DNA from: Poriferisodalis sp965208555
Lineage (GTDB): Bacteria > Actinomycetota > Acidimicrobiia > Acidimicrobiales > Poriferisodalaceae
Assembly (NCBI RefSeq): GCF_965208555.1
Contig: NZ_OZ242342.1
Span: 3,542,853-3,606,852 of the forward strand
Direction of reading: 5' to 3'
Length of the DNA: 64,000 nt
Shown: positions 1 through 8,024 of the stretch, piece after piece
Numbering within the stretch: the first letter of the stretch is position 1
Layout of the letters: each line of letters opens with the position of its first letter
Translations under genes and position numbers: made by a program
The notes under the pieces: generated by a model
Database searches by the model: none
Seen by the model: only the letters and a program-made list of their open reading frames with translations
Told to the model about the DNA's origin: nothing

Positions 1-783
1 CAGCGTCCACAGGATCTGCGCGCGGGGAGCTGTGGCATAGGCGTGAGCCATCTCCGCGATGGCCCCGGCGGGCACTCCGGTCAGCCGCTCGCCCTCGTCG
101 AGCGTGAATGGCTCCACCGATGCCGCGTATTCGTCGAAACCCGTGGTTGCACGCTCGATGAAGGATCGGTCGTGCATGCCCTTGGCAATGATCTCGCGAG
201 CTGCCGTGTTGGCCAAGGCAATGTCCGTGCCGACATCGAGACCGAGCCACATGTCGGCGAACTCAGCCGACGATGTTCGGCGGGGGTCCACTGCGTACAT
301 GGATGCGCCGTTGTCGAGGCCCCGCAGCAAGTGGTGGAAGAAGATCGGGTGCGCTTCGCGAGCGTTCGATCCCCAGAGCAGGATCACATCGGTCTCGGTG
401 ATCTCCTGATAGGAGCTCGTTCCGCCCCCGAACCCGAACACTGTCGCCAGACCGACGACCGACGGAGCGTGTCAGGTGCGATTACAGGAGTCGATGTTGT
501 TCGACTTCAGCACCGTGCGCATGAACTTCTGGGCGGCATAGTTCATCTCGTTCGTGCTCTTCGAACAGGAGAACATGCCGACGCCGCCGGCGCCGTGCTG
601 TTGTGTGGCCGCCCGCAGCCCTGATGCGGCACGGTCGAGCGCGTCATCCCAGCTCGCGGGACGCAAGACGCCGCCGTCTCGCACCAAGGGTGTGTCGAGC
701 CGCGCCAGGGGTGCCTGATGTCCCCCCGATCGTGCCCCGTTTCGTCGGCCTGTGCCTCTTTGAGCACTGGTCCCCCGCGGCAT
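1..783 (-). CDS. Formate dehydrogenase catalytic subunit, selenocysteine-containing, 3' end off the left edge
   Basis: Molybdopterin (bis-MGD) oxidoreductase that should oxidise formate to CO2. The first 103 codons end at TGA (472-474). The same frame then stays open to the window edge, reading through HAPSVVGL, WGSNAREAHPI and a VDPRR-type segment, all typical of formate dehydrogenase. The TGA falls where E. coli FdhF has selenocysteine in its RV-U-HGPSV motif (here RT-U-HAPSV), so it is read as Sec, not as a stop. The ATG at 783 follows GGGGAGGGG, and the frame is closed upstream by TAG at 844-846. No N-terminal CxxC [4Fe-4S] motif is present, so electrons may leave through a partner subunit outside the window. 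The gene is divergent from the IclR gene, and its likely promoter/operator is at 907-941. A frame broken by mutation is the alternative, but the conserved context on both sides argues against it. Confidence 0.85.
443..459 (-). promoter_or_regulatory. Candidate bacterial SECIS hairpin in formate dehydrogenase
   Basis: On the coding strand GUCGUC (459-454) pairs with GGCGAC (448-443) across the loop GGUCU: six pairs, one of them U-G. The GGU CUG codons sit at the same distance from the UGA as in E. coli fdhF, whose SECIS loop also carries GGUCU. SelB would bind here to insert Sec. The pairing is seen in the sequence; the function is inferred by analogy. Confidence 0.65.
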
Positions 784-906
784 CGCCCCTCCCCGAATCG
801 CTTGGGTGCCGTGACAGCAGATTCTACGCTGCTCTCGGTGTCTCTACCGTGATGAGAACAGTTTCACCCTGACTACAGCTCACGTGCTTGCTGAAGGCGC
901 AGCAGC

Positions 907-941
907 GTTCCGTAGAGCAGAACAGTTCCACAATACGGCAC
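907..941. promoter_or_regulatory. IclR-type tandem operator overlapping a probable formate dehydrogenase promoter
   Basis: Two 17-bp imperfect palindromes of the form GTTCC-N7-GGAAC lie at 907-923 and 925-941, offset by 18 bp. On the minus strand a TATTGT -10-like box (935-930) sits inside the outer palindrome. Read on the minus strand, the 35 bp match 6149-6183 at 26 of 35 positions, including the place of the -10 box. A weaker GAAAC-T-GTTCT core lies nearer the gene, around 855-865. The adjacent IclR protein is the obvious candidate binder. Confidence 0.6.
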
Positions 942-981
942 AAAACGGCCGTCAACTGACCAGCCCAAGGTGCCCGCGGGC

Positions 982-987
982 TACCGT
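982..987 (+). promoter_or_regulatory. Leaderless -10 box of the IclR gene
   Basis: TACCGT lies 7 nt before the GTG at 995. This spacing matches the other start-proximal TANNNT boxes in the window and decides the start chosen for the gene. Confidence 0.5.
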
Positions 988-994
988 GGAGCCG

Positions 995-1750
995 GTGCAG
1001 TCAATTTCTCGTGCGTTCGCCGTCCTGCGGGCATTGGCCGTCGGACCGCAGGGTGTCACCGACGTTGCCGATCACGTCGGGCTGCCCAAGAGCACGGTGG
1101 CCCGACTGCTGACCTCGCTCGAAGCAGTCGATGCGGTTGCCCAAGACGATGCAGGCGGCGACTACCGGCTCGGGCAAGGTCTCATCGACATCATCGGAGC
1201 GGCCGGAGCCGATCGGAGCCTGCTGGCAGCAGCCCGCCCGCACCTGCACAGCCTGGTCAACCAGGTCGGCGAGACCGCCGGGGTCAGTGTTCGTGCTGAT
1301 CGGACGGTGTACTACCTCGACCAGGTCGAACCCGAGTCCGAGGTGCAGGTGCGCTCGTGGACCGGCGAGTACTGCCCCATGCATCTGGTTCCTTCAGGAC
1401 TGGTGTATCTGGCCCATCTGGGTCCGCAGGCGCTCGATGAGTACCTGAGCGGGGAACTCGAGGCGACGACGGCGAACAGCATGGTTGATGCCGACGCGCT
1501 GCGGACTCGGCTGGTACAGGTCGCCAGCGCCGGCTACGTGTGGGTGTATGAGGAGTTCGCCATTGGGATCAACTCCGCGGCCGCACCGGTTCTGAACCAA
1601 GACGGGACAGTCGTGGCAGCCCTGCATGTTCACGGCCCGGCGTACCGCTTTCCCGATCCGAATCGCACGCACGACATCGGCCTCGTGCTCATCGAGGCTG
1701 CATCGAACCTGGCCCAACACCTGGCCGGACGAGCGCCGTTGCCGATCTAG
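995..1750 (+). CDS. IclR-family transcriptional regulator
   Basis: DNA-binding regulator of about 251 residues. The N-terminal winged helix-turn-helix (roughly residues 3-60) starts in the family style with QSISRAFAVLRAL and carries the recognition region GLPKSTVARLLTSLE. An IclR effector-binding domain follows (about 75-245), with the segments SVRADRTVYYLDQVE and CPMHLVPSGL. The frame is open back to 884, but GTG 995 is preferred because a TANNNT box lies 7 nt upstream and homologues start just before this motif; GTG 986 is another option. The gene sits between formate dehydrogenase and the ETF/dehydrogenase operon. IclR-type palindromes occur upstream of formate dehydrogenase and of fhs, so it probably controls one-carbon oxidation (inference). 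The effector is unknown; a methylated amine or glycine derivative is possible. Confidence 0.88.
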   Translation: MQSISRAFAVLRALAVGPQGVTDVADHVGLPKSTVARLLTSLEAVDAVAQDDAGGDYRLGQGLIDIIGAAGADRSLLAAARPHLHSLVNQVGETAGVSVRADRTVYYLDQVEPESEVQVRSWTGEYCPMHLVPSGLVYLAHLGPQALDEYLSGELEATTANSMVDADALRTRLVQVASAGYVWVYEEFAIGINSAAAPVLNQDGTVVAALHVHGPAYRFPDPNRTHDIGLVLIEAASNLAQHLAGRAPLPI

Positions 1751-1764
1751 CCCGACCGGTCGGG
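1751..1764. terminator. Palindrome between convergent iclR and etfA
   Basis: CCCGACCGGTCGGG is a perfect 14-bp palindrome starting one base after the iclR stop and lying 7 bp from the etfA stop. There is no T-run, so a role as a bidirectional terminator is only suggested by position. Confidence 0.35.
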
Positions 1765-1770
1765 GTGCAG

Positions 1771-2781
1771 CTAGCTGGCCGGGCGATCTCGGCGGCGCCG
1801 GATCTCATCGGAGATGGCCGGCACCACCTCGTGCAAATCGGCGATGACCGCATACCCCGCCTTGGTGACCATGTTGGCTTCCGGATCGATGTTGATGGCC
1901 AGGATGTTCTTCGAGCCCATCGCACCCACCCAGTGCTGGATGGCACCGGAGATGCCGCAGGCGATGTAGATCTCCGGCGCGATCCGGGTGCCGGTCTGGC
2001 CGACTTGATCGGAATGGCTGCGCCAGCCGTTGTTGGTGACCGCACGCGAGCATCCGACACGCCCGCCGAGCAGTTCCGCCAGCTCTTCGAGCGATGCGAA
2101 GCCCTCCGCGGAGCCCACGCCGCGGCCTCCCGACACCACCACGGGCGAGGTGGACAGGGTGATGCCCTCGGTCAGGGTGACGCGGTCGCGGACCAGCGTG
2201 CGCTGCACCTCCGGTCCCAGGTCAGGCTCGAAGTCGGCGAGGTTGATGTCTGCGGTGCCGCCGGGAATCGTCTCGGCCTCAATGGAATGCTGCGCGATGG
2301 TCAGCAGCGGCAGGGTCGAGGCCAGCGTCACGTCTTCGAGCAGCGACCCGCCCCACTGGATGCGGGTGATCTCCCATGGCTCGGCAGCGACTGACACGCT
2401 CACGCAGTTGGCCACGAGCGGCAGGTCGGCGCGGGCAGCGAGTTGGGCCATCGCTTCGGCACCCCGGTCGGTGCCGGCCGCCACCATGGCGACGGGCGCC
2501 GCAGCCTGGAGGAATCCTGCCAGCGCGGCTCCCCACGCATCGGGGCCGTAGTCGGCCAGGAACGGATGACGTCCGCGGTGCACGGTGGCGGCTCCGTGCT
2601 CGGCGCAGGCGGCCAGCACTTCCGCTCCATGGGTCTCGAACAGCCCGTCGTCGCCCAGAACCACGGCATCGACGGCCACGCCGAGGTCAGCGGCAAGCGT
2701 GCGGGCAGCGGTGAGCGCCTCGAACGCTCCGACGGACGGGACCCCGCGGTCGTGGTCGATGAGGACCGCAACGCTGCTCAC
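1771..2781 (-). CDS. etfA: Electron transfer flavoprotein alpha subunit
   Basis: FAD-binding half of the soluble ETF heterodimer, which takes electrons from flavin dehydrogenases and passes them to ETF-quinone oxidoreductase. It has 336 residues, the normal length. The C-terminal FAD domain shows the family run VGQTGTRIAPEIYIACGISG, then GAMGSKNILAINIDPEA. The GTG start lies in a GTGA overlap with the etfB stop, so the two are translationally coupled. It is the last gene of a leftward unit: GcvT-fused dehydrogenase, etfB, etfA. That arrangement implies a dedicated ETF for the dehydrogenase upstream. Confidence 0.95.
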   Translation of the reverse strand: MSSVAVLIDHDRGVPSVGAFEALTAARTLAADLGVAVDAVVLGDDGLFETHGAEVLAACAEHGAATVHRGRHPFLADYGPDAWGAALAGFLQAAAPVAMVAAGTDRGAEAMAQLAARADLPLVANCVSVSVAAEPWEITRIQWGGSLLEDVTLASTLPLLTIAQHSIEAETIPGGTADINLADFEPDLGPEVQRTLVRDRVTLTEGITLSTSPVVVSGGRGVGSAEGFASLEELAELLGGRVGCSRAVTNNGWRSHSDQVGQTGTRIAPEIYIACGISGAIQHWVGAMGSKNILAINIDPEANMVTKAGYAVIADLHEVVPAISDEIRRRRDRPAS

Positions 2782-3560
2782 AGCACCCCCAGCTCGTCGA
2801 GGAGGTCCACGACAGCCGGCGCGGCTGCGGCGCTGTCACCGAGCATGACCGTGGTGCTGGCCCGCTCGGGCGGCCGGTGCAGGCGCTCGCGGGCCTGACC
2901 GCCAGCCGCTGCGTTCTGAGCGCAGTCGAGCTCGGCGATCTGTGCCTTGCGTGAGGCCAGCCGCCCCTTCATCGTCGGGTACCTGGGCAGGTTGATGCCT
3001 TCCTTGACGCCGAGGGCGCACGGGGTCTCCAGCTCGTAGACCTCGTAGCCCGCATCGGTTTCGCGGCGGGCTGTGATGCTGCTTCCGCTGACATCGATGC
3101 CCTTGATGCCGTTCACCATCGGGCGGCTGAGCGCATAGGCGACCCGGGTGCCGACCTGGAAATTGCCGCCGTCGGCCGATTCGTTGCCGAACAGGATGAG
3201 GTCGAACTCACCGCCTACGGCCTCGAGCTCTCGCACAGCGTCAGTGATCGCGACTGCGGTGCGTTGGGGATCCCAGTCCAACCCGCCCTCGGCGACCACG
3301 AGCGCCAGCTCCGTGCCGCCGACGCTGGCTGCATAGCGCAGCTGCTCAGCGGACTCAGGGGGGCCGAGTGTGAGCACCACGACAGCGTGCCCGTCCCCGT
3401 CGAGCCGCTCAGCGATCTGAGCGGCCTCCTCGACGGCACATTCCTCGTGCGGGCTGGTGGTGAAGCCCAGATGCGCAGTGTCGACCTGTTGGCCGTCAGC
3501 GGCCACGTTGATACGCGATCCCACGGCGGGCACTCGTTTCACGCAGACCAAGATCCGCAT
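2778..3560 (-). CDS. etfB: Electron transfer flavoprotein beta subunit
   Basis: AMP-binding partner of EtfA, 260 residues. It starts with the family pattern MRILVCVKRVP and carries FGNESADGGNFQVGTRVAYAL and the typical segment LPRYPTMKGRLASRKAQI. The start is preceded by TGAGGGC at good spacing. It follows the dehydrogenase gene by about 10 bp and overlaps etfA by 4 bp. The order dehydrogenase-etfB-etfA fits electron removal from a dimethylglycine- or sarcosine-type substrate. Confidence 0.95.
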   Translation of the reverse strand: MRILVCVKRVPAVGSRINVAADGQQVDTAHLGFTTSPHEECAVEEAAQIAERLDGDGHAVVVLTLGPPESAEQLRYAASVGGTELALVVAEGGLDWDPQRTAVAITDAVRELEAVGGEFDLILFGNESADGGNFQVGTRVAYALSRPMVNGIKGIDVSGSSITARRETDAGYEVYELETPCALGVKEGINLPRYPTMKGRLASRKAQIAELDCAQNAAAGGQARERLHRPPERASTTVMLGDSAAAAPAVVDLLDELGVL

Positions 3561-3570
3561 CAGCGTGCCC

Positions 3571-6093
3571 TCAGGCCTTCATTCGGCTGTCGTCAGGATC
3601 GAACAACGCCAGGTTCGCACCCGTCGCTGCCACGGTGACCGGGTACAGCTCGTTCTGATACATCACCGACAGCTCGGCGCCCACGGCGGCCAGCTCTGGC
3701 GGCAGGTAGGCCATCGCCAGATAGGCGTCAAGCGACGGGGCATTGCCGGCCGTGGTCACGCGGCTGACCCTGCCGTGCGAGTCGGTGATCCGCTCGCCCG
3801 CCGTCGTCAGGACAGGTTCGTTGCCCGCGCCCATGGGGAAGCGGTTGTAGCCCTCGCCGCAGCGCAGGCTGTCGAAGCGCAGCATCGTGAGCTGAGCGGC
3901 CGGTTCCGCTTCCCGCGCAGCAAGGTATGCCTCCTTGCCGATGAAGTCGGCGGCCTTCACACGCGGCCGGGCCAGCCCAGCCTCGACCGGGTTGTAGTCG
4001 CTCTCGAGCTCAGCTCCCATCAGCCGGTAGCCCTTCTCCAGCCGCCCAGTGGTGCCGTACACGCCCGCGCCGACCGGCCGCAGGTTGAAGTCCTGCCCGG
4101 CTTCGGCGATGGCGTCCCACAGGGCCAGGCCAGCGCTGGTCGGGCAGTAGATCTCGAAGCCGGCATCGCCTACATAGGAGATGCGGAACATCTGCGTCGG
4201 GATCCCCGACAGCAGGGCGTTCCGTGCTTGGCCGTAACCGAAGGCCTCTTGGGACAGATCCGTCTCGGTCAGCGTCTGCAGCAGCGCGATCGCATTCGGG
4301 CCCCACACGCCGTACGTCGCCAAGGCTTCGGTGCGATTCTCGAAGTGCACACCCTCATCCGGCAGGTTGTGCCGGAACCAGTACTCGTCGCGGCCGCCGT
4401 CGAATGCTCCCGTTGCGATGCGGAATCGGTCCTCGGCCAGTCGCACGATGGTGAGGTCCGAGCGGAAGCCGCCGTCGGCGGTCAGCACCGGGGTGTAGAT
4501 CGAGCGTCCCACCGGCAGGTCGCATTTGTTGACCACCATCTTCTCGATGTAGGGCACCACATCGGGGCCCGACACCTCGAACACCTGGAACGGCGAGATG
4601 TCCACTAGGCCACAGTGCTCGCGCAGGTGCAGGTGCTCGGCGTCGGTGATCGGACTCCACCAGCGAGCGTCCCATTCGTGCGTGCGGCCGGCGATGCCGT
4701 AGTGCTCGACGAGATCGGCATTCGATTCATACCAGTGCGGTCGTTCCCAGCCGCCGGCCTCGAAATAGAAGGCCCCCAGATCGTCGGTGCGGGCCTTGGC
4801 GGGTCCGCAGGTCAGGTTGCGACGCGTCGCCCACTGCTCTCGGGGATGCACGATGCCGTAGGTCTTGTTGAAATGCTCGTCGGCACGGGTCTCGATGTGG
4901 ATGACGTTGCGGTCCTGGGGGTAGAAGCGCGTGACATCGGAGCCGTGAGGATCGGTGAGGCGGGGGTAGCCGTGAGTCATCCATTCGGCCATCAGCCGGC
5001 CGACGCCGGGGCCCTCTTTCACCCACACTGCCGCAACAGACCAGAGGTTCTCCACTTCGACAGCAGGGCCGAGGACCGGGGCGGCATCAGGCGTCAGCGA
5101 GAGCAGGCCGTTGATGGCGTACTTGATCTCGCCGTCGCCGAGGAACTCCATCAGCTCGATGGCTTGCTCGAGCTGTTCGTCGAAGTCATCGGGCGTGAAC
5201 GGCATCTCGGTCGGGCTGAGGGCTGCCTCCTCATTCGAGGGGATGTCCTCGACCCGGTGCAGGATCGGCCGATGGGCGTAGCTGCCCACCTCCATCGATC
5301 CTGCCGATTGGCGCTCGTAACAGAAGGTGTCCATGTCCCGCACGATCGGATAGGCCAGCTCCTGGTTCGTCTCGACGAGAACGTCGAAGGGGCCGACGTC
5401 AACCATCTGATGAACGGCGGGTGTGAGCGGGATCGTCGCGCCGGCCATCTCGGCGAGCTTGGGGCTCCACACACCGCACGCGATCGCCACTGTGTTGCAC
5501 TCGATGCGGCCCCGGTCGGTCACCACGGCCGAGACACGTGGGCGATTCGGGCCGGCCACGGTCTCGATGTCGAGCACCTCGGTATTGGCGAACGTCTGCA
5601 GGTGGCCGGCTTCGGTGGCGCGACGACGCATCTGCGTGCCCGTCTCCAGCGAGTCCACGGCCGAGACGCTGGGGGTGTAGAAGCCGCCCAGGATGACGTC
5701 GGGGTCGATGAAGGGCACCAGCTCGACCACGTCGTCGACCGTGAGCAGCCTCGCCTCGATGCCCCAGCACTTCGCCGAGGTCATGCGGCGGCGAAATTCC
5801 TCCATGCGTTCGGGGCTTCGTGCCACTTCGATACCGCCGCAGGTGTTCTGCAGGCCGAGCGCTTCGTACTGGCGCTGGCTGTCGACGGTGAGATCGACGA
5901 TCTCCTTGGAGTGATCGACGGGAAAGATGAAGTTTGACGCGTGCCCGGTGGACCCGCCCGGATTGGGAAGCGGCCCCTTGTCGAGGAGCACGATGTCGGT
6001 CCAGCCAAGTTCGCTGAGGTGGCCGACCAGGCAGTTGCCCACAATCCCAGCACCGATGACGACACAATCTGCCCGCGCCGGAAAGTCGCTCAT
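3571..6093 (-). CDS. Dimethylglycine/sarcosine dehydrogenase-type flavoprotein with GcvT-like folate domain
   Basis: 840-residue two-module demethylase. The N-terminal DAO-type domain has the FAD motif GAGIVG (about residues 14-19) and GSTGHASN. His51 there matches the histidine that carries covalent FAD in mitochondrial DMGDH (GSTWHAAG). After a middle domain, the C-terminal half (about 450-835) is GcvT-like, with ISPFQVFEVSGPD, YVGDAGFEIYCP and GRLEKGYRLMGAELESDYNP. Such enzymes oxidise an N-methyl group and pass the carbon to tetrahydrofolate as methylene-THF. It leads an operon with etfBA and is divergent from fhs across a 210-bp region holding IclR-type operators. The substrate (dimethylglycine, sarcosine or another methylamine) cannot be fixed from sequence. 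Dimethylsulfoniopropionate demethylase is unlikely, since that protein lacks the FAD domain. Confidence 0.9.
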   Translation of the reverse strand: MSDFPARADCVVIGAGIVGNCLVGHLSELGWTDIVLLDKGPLPNPGGSTGHASNFIFPVDHSKEIVDLTVDSQRQYEALGLQNTCGGIEVARSPERMEEFRRRMTSAKCWGIEARLLTVDDVVELVPFIDPDVILGGFYTPSVSAVDSLETGTQMRRRATEAGHLQTFANTEVLDIETVAGPNRPRVSAVVTDRGRIECNTVAIACGVWSPKLAEMAGATIPLTPAVHQMVDVGPFDVLVETNQELAYPIVRDMDTFCYERQSAGSMEVGSYAHRPILHRVEDIPSNEEAALSPTEMPFTPDDFDEQLEQAIELMEFLGDGEIKYAINGLLSLTPDAAPVLGPAVEVENLWSVAAVWVKEGPGVGRLMAEWMTHGYPRLTDPHGSDVTRFYPQDRNVIHIETRADEHFNKTYGIVHPREQWATRRNLTCGPAKARTDDLGAFYFEAGGWERPHWYESNADLVEHYGIAGRTHEWDARWWSPITDAEHLHLREHCGLVDISPFQVFEVSGPDVVPYIEKMVVNKCDLPVGRSIYTPVLTADGGFRSDLTIVRLAEDRFRIATGAFDGGRDEYWFRHNLPDEGVHFENRTEALATYGVWGPNAIALLQTLTETDLSQEAFGYGQARNALLSGIPTQMFRISYVGDAGFEIYCPTSAGLALWDAIAEAGQDFNLRPVGAGVYGTTGRLEKGYRLMGAELESDYNPVEAGLARPRVKAADFIGKEAYLAAREAEPAAQLTMLRFDSLRCGEGYNRFPMGAGNEPVLTTAGERITDSHGRVSRVTTAGNAPSLDAYLAMAYLPPELAAVGAELSVMYQNELYPVTVAATGANLALFDPDDSRMKA

Positions 6094-6148
6094 GCCTCAC
6101 ATCCCCCACTGTTGCCGGATTGCAGCTGTGCTGAACTGCTTCGTCGCT

Positions 6149-6183
6149 GTTCTGTATGATGGAACAGTTCCACTCAGCGGAAC
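6149..6183. promoter_or_regulatory. IclR-type tandem operator overlapping the fhs promoter
   Basis: Two palindromes offset by 18 bp: 6149-6165 (GTTC-N9-GGAAC type) and 6167-6183 (GTTCCACTCAGCGGAAC). Back to back they form the perfect core TGGAACAGTTCCA (6160-6172). A strong -10-like TATGAT (6155-6160) lies inside the first site, so binding should block the rightward promoter. Extra GGAAC/CGAAC half-sites follow at about 6194 and 6204. The module matches 907-941 on the opposite strand. The divergent dehydrogenase promoter probably lies in the same interval. Confidence 0.65.
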
Positions 6184-6303
6184 AGCAACTAGGGGAACAG
6201 TAGCCGAACAACCCGGCAATTGACGACACTGAATCGGTGGCACAGCGGTGTCACGAGGTTCTGGCAGGGTGTAAAGGGCTCAATTCACGTGGGGGTGCAC
6301 GGC

Positions 6304-8013
6304 ATGACGACAACAGGCGGGTTTCCGAGCGATCTCGAGATTGCATCGGCGGCGCAGATCCGGCCGCTGACTGAGATCGCGGACGAGGCAGGCATCCCGC
6401 AGGAGTACCTGGAGCTGTACGGCTCGGGCGTGGCCAAGGTCAAGCTCGAAGCGGCAGAGGCCATGGCCGACCGGCCCCGAGGGCGCTACGTGGTGGTGAC
6501 GGCCATCACCCCGACGCCGCTCGGCGAAGGCAAGACCACCACGACCGTAGGTCTCGGGCAGGCCTTCGGACACATAGGCCGAACCGCCACGATCGCCATC
6601 CGGCAGCCGTCGATGGGGCCCACGTTCGGCATCAAGGGCGGCGCCGCCGGCGGGGGCTACAGCCAAGTCGTGCCGATGGATCTGTTCAACCTGCACCTCA
6701 CCGGCGACATGCACGCAGTGACGGCCGCCCACAACCTGTGCGCCGCGATGCTGGACGCGCACCTGTATCACGGCAACGAGGCGGGCCTCGACATTCACAA
6801 CATCACGTGGCGGCGAGTACTCGATGTGAACGACCGGGCACTGCGCAATGTCACTCTCGGATTGGGCGGTCGCCTCGACGGCATCCCCCGCGAGTCCGGT
6901 TTCGACATCACCGCTGCATCCGAAGTGATGGCCACGCTTGCCCTGTGCACGTCCATGTCGGACCTGCGTGCCCGGCTCGGCCGCATCGTGCTGGGCTACA
7001 CCAAGGGCGGCGAACCGGTGACCGCTGAGGACATCGGTGCTGCTGGCTCCATGGCCGTGCTGCTGCGCGAGGCCATCAAGCCGAACCTGATGCAGACGCT
7101 CGAAGGCTCCCCGGCGCTCGTCCACACGGGTCCGTTCGGGAACATCGCGACCGGCAACTCCTCGATCGTTGCCGACCAGATCGGCATCGGGACCTCGGAT
7201 TTTCTGCTGACCGAGGCGGGATTCGGTGCCGACATGGGCGCTGAGCGATTCTTCAACATCAAGTGCCGGTACTCGGGAGTGTCTCCTGATGCCGCAGTGA
7301 TCGTGGCAACAGTGCGCGGCCTCAAGGCCCACTCGGGCAAGCATCGGATCGTGGCCGGCCGACCGCTGCCGCCTGCCCTCCTCGAGGCCAACCCCGATGA
7401 GGTGCACGCCGGCGGCGACAACCTGCGCAAGCAGCTCTCCAACGTGCGCATACACGGCGTTTCCCCGGTAGTGGCGATCAACCAGTTCCCGGGGGACCAC
7501 GAGGCTGACCTCGACGCCATCGCCGAGATCGCCGCCGAGTACGGCGCCCGCTCCGCCCGCTGCACCCACTTTGCCGATGGCGGTGCGGGTGCGGCCAGCC
7601 TTGCCGAGGCGGTTGCGGAGGCAGCCGAGGAACCGACGGACTTCTCGGTGCTGTACCCGGACGACATGTCGCTGCGGGACAAGATCAGCGCCGTCGCAAC
7701 CAACGTGTACGGCGCAACCGACGTGAGCTACACCGCCCGGGCGAACCGGGAGATCGACGGCTACGAGCGCAACGGCTTCGGCAACCTGCCGGTGTGCATC
7801 GCCAAGACCCACCTGTCCATCTCGTCGGACGCCTCGCTCAAGGGTGCACCGACGGGCTGGACCCTGCCCGTGCGCGAGGTGCGGGCCTCGGTCGGCGCCG
7901 GATTCGTGTATCCGATCTGCGGCGACATGCGCACCATGCCGGGGCTGGGTCGAGATCCGGCTGCGCGTCATATCGACCTCGATGCCGACGGCGAGATCGT
8001 CGGCCTGAGCTGA
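6304..8013 (+). CDS. fhs: Formate-tetrahydrofolate ligase
   Basis: Interconverts formate, THF and ATP with 10-formyl-THF. It has 569 residues from the ATG chosen (family about 556). The start follows GGGGGTG; the frame is open back to 6220, but homologues begin about here. The P-loop TPTPLGEGKTTT is at about residues 70-80, followed by PSMGPTFGIKGGAAGGGYSQV, a hallmark of the family. In catabolism the reverse direction releases formate and makes ATP, which would link the methylene-THF made by the divergent dehydrogenase to the formate dehydrogenase at the left edge. The leader is about 135 nt from the predicted start of transcription; no riboswitch was recognised in it. Confidence 0.96.
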   Translation: MTTTGGFPSDLEIASAAQIRPLTEIADEAGIPQEYLELYGSGVAKVKLEAAEAMADRPRGRYVVVTAITPTPLGEGKTTTTVGLGQAFGHIGRTATIAIRQPSMGPTFGIKGGAAGGGYSQVVPMDLFNLHLTGDMHAVTAAHNLCAAMLDAHLYHGNEAGLDIHNITWRRVLDVNDRALRNVTLGLGGRLDGIPRESGFDITAASEVMATLALCTSMSDLRARLGRIVLGYTKGGEPVTAEDIGAAGSMAVLLREAIKPNLMQTLEGSPALVHTGPFGNIATGNSSIVADQIGIGTSDFLLTEAGFGADMGAERFFNIKCRYSGVSPDAAVIVATVRGLKAHSGKHRIVAGRPLPPALLEANPDEVHAGGDNLRKQLSNVRIHGVSPVVAINQFPGDHEADLDAIAEIAAEYGARSARCTHFADGGAGAASLAEAVAEAAEEPTDFSVLYPDDMSLRDKISAVATNVYGATDVSYTARANREIDGYERNGFGNLPVCIAKTHLSISSDASLKGAPTGWTLPVREVRASVGAGFVYPICGDMRTMPGLGRDPAARHIDLDADGEIVGLS

Positions 8014-8024
8014 CGGAGTTGTCG

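Noticed and set aside
472..783. A complete 103-residue protein or a pseudogene ending at the TGA
   Set aside because: The frame stays open to the window edge with formate dehydrogenase motifs, the TGA is exactly at the Sec position, and a SECIS-like hairpin follows.
4615..5937. Plus-strand open frame of 440 codons
   Set aside because: Shadow inside the GcvT-fused dehydrogenase on the opposite strand.
6167..6303. Folate or glycine riboswitch in the fhs leader
   Set aside because: The leader is long enough, but no conserved core of a known riboswitch was recognised by eye; a covariance search would settle it.
6280..7971. Long open frame of 563 codons on the minus strand
   Set aside because: Antisense shadow of fhs, low-complexity His/Arg/Gly-rich translation with no family motifs.
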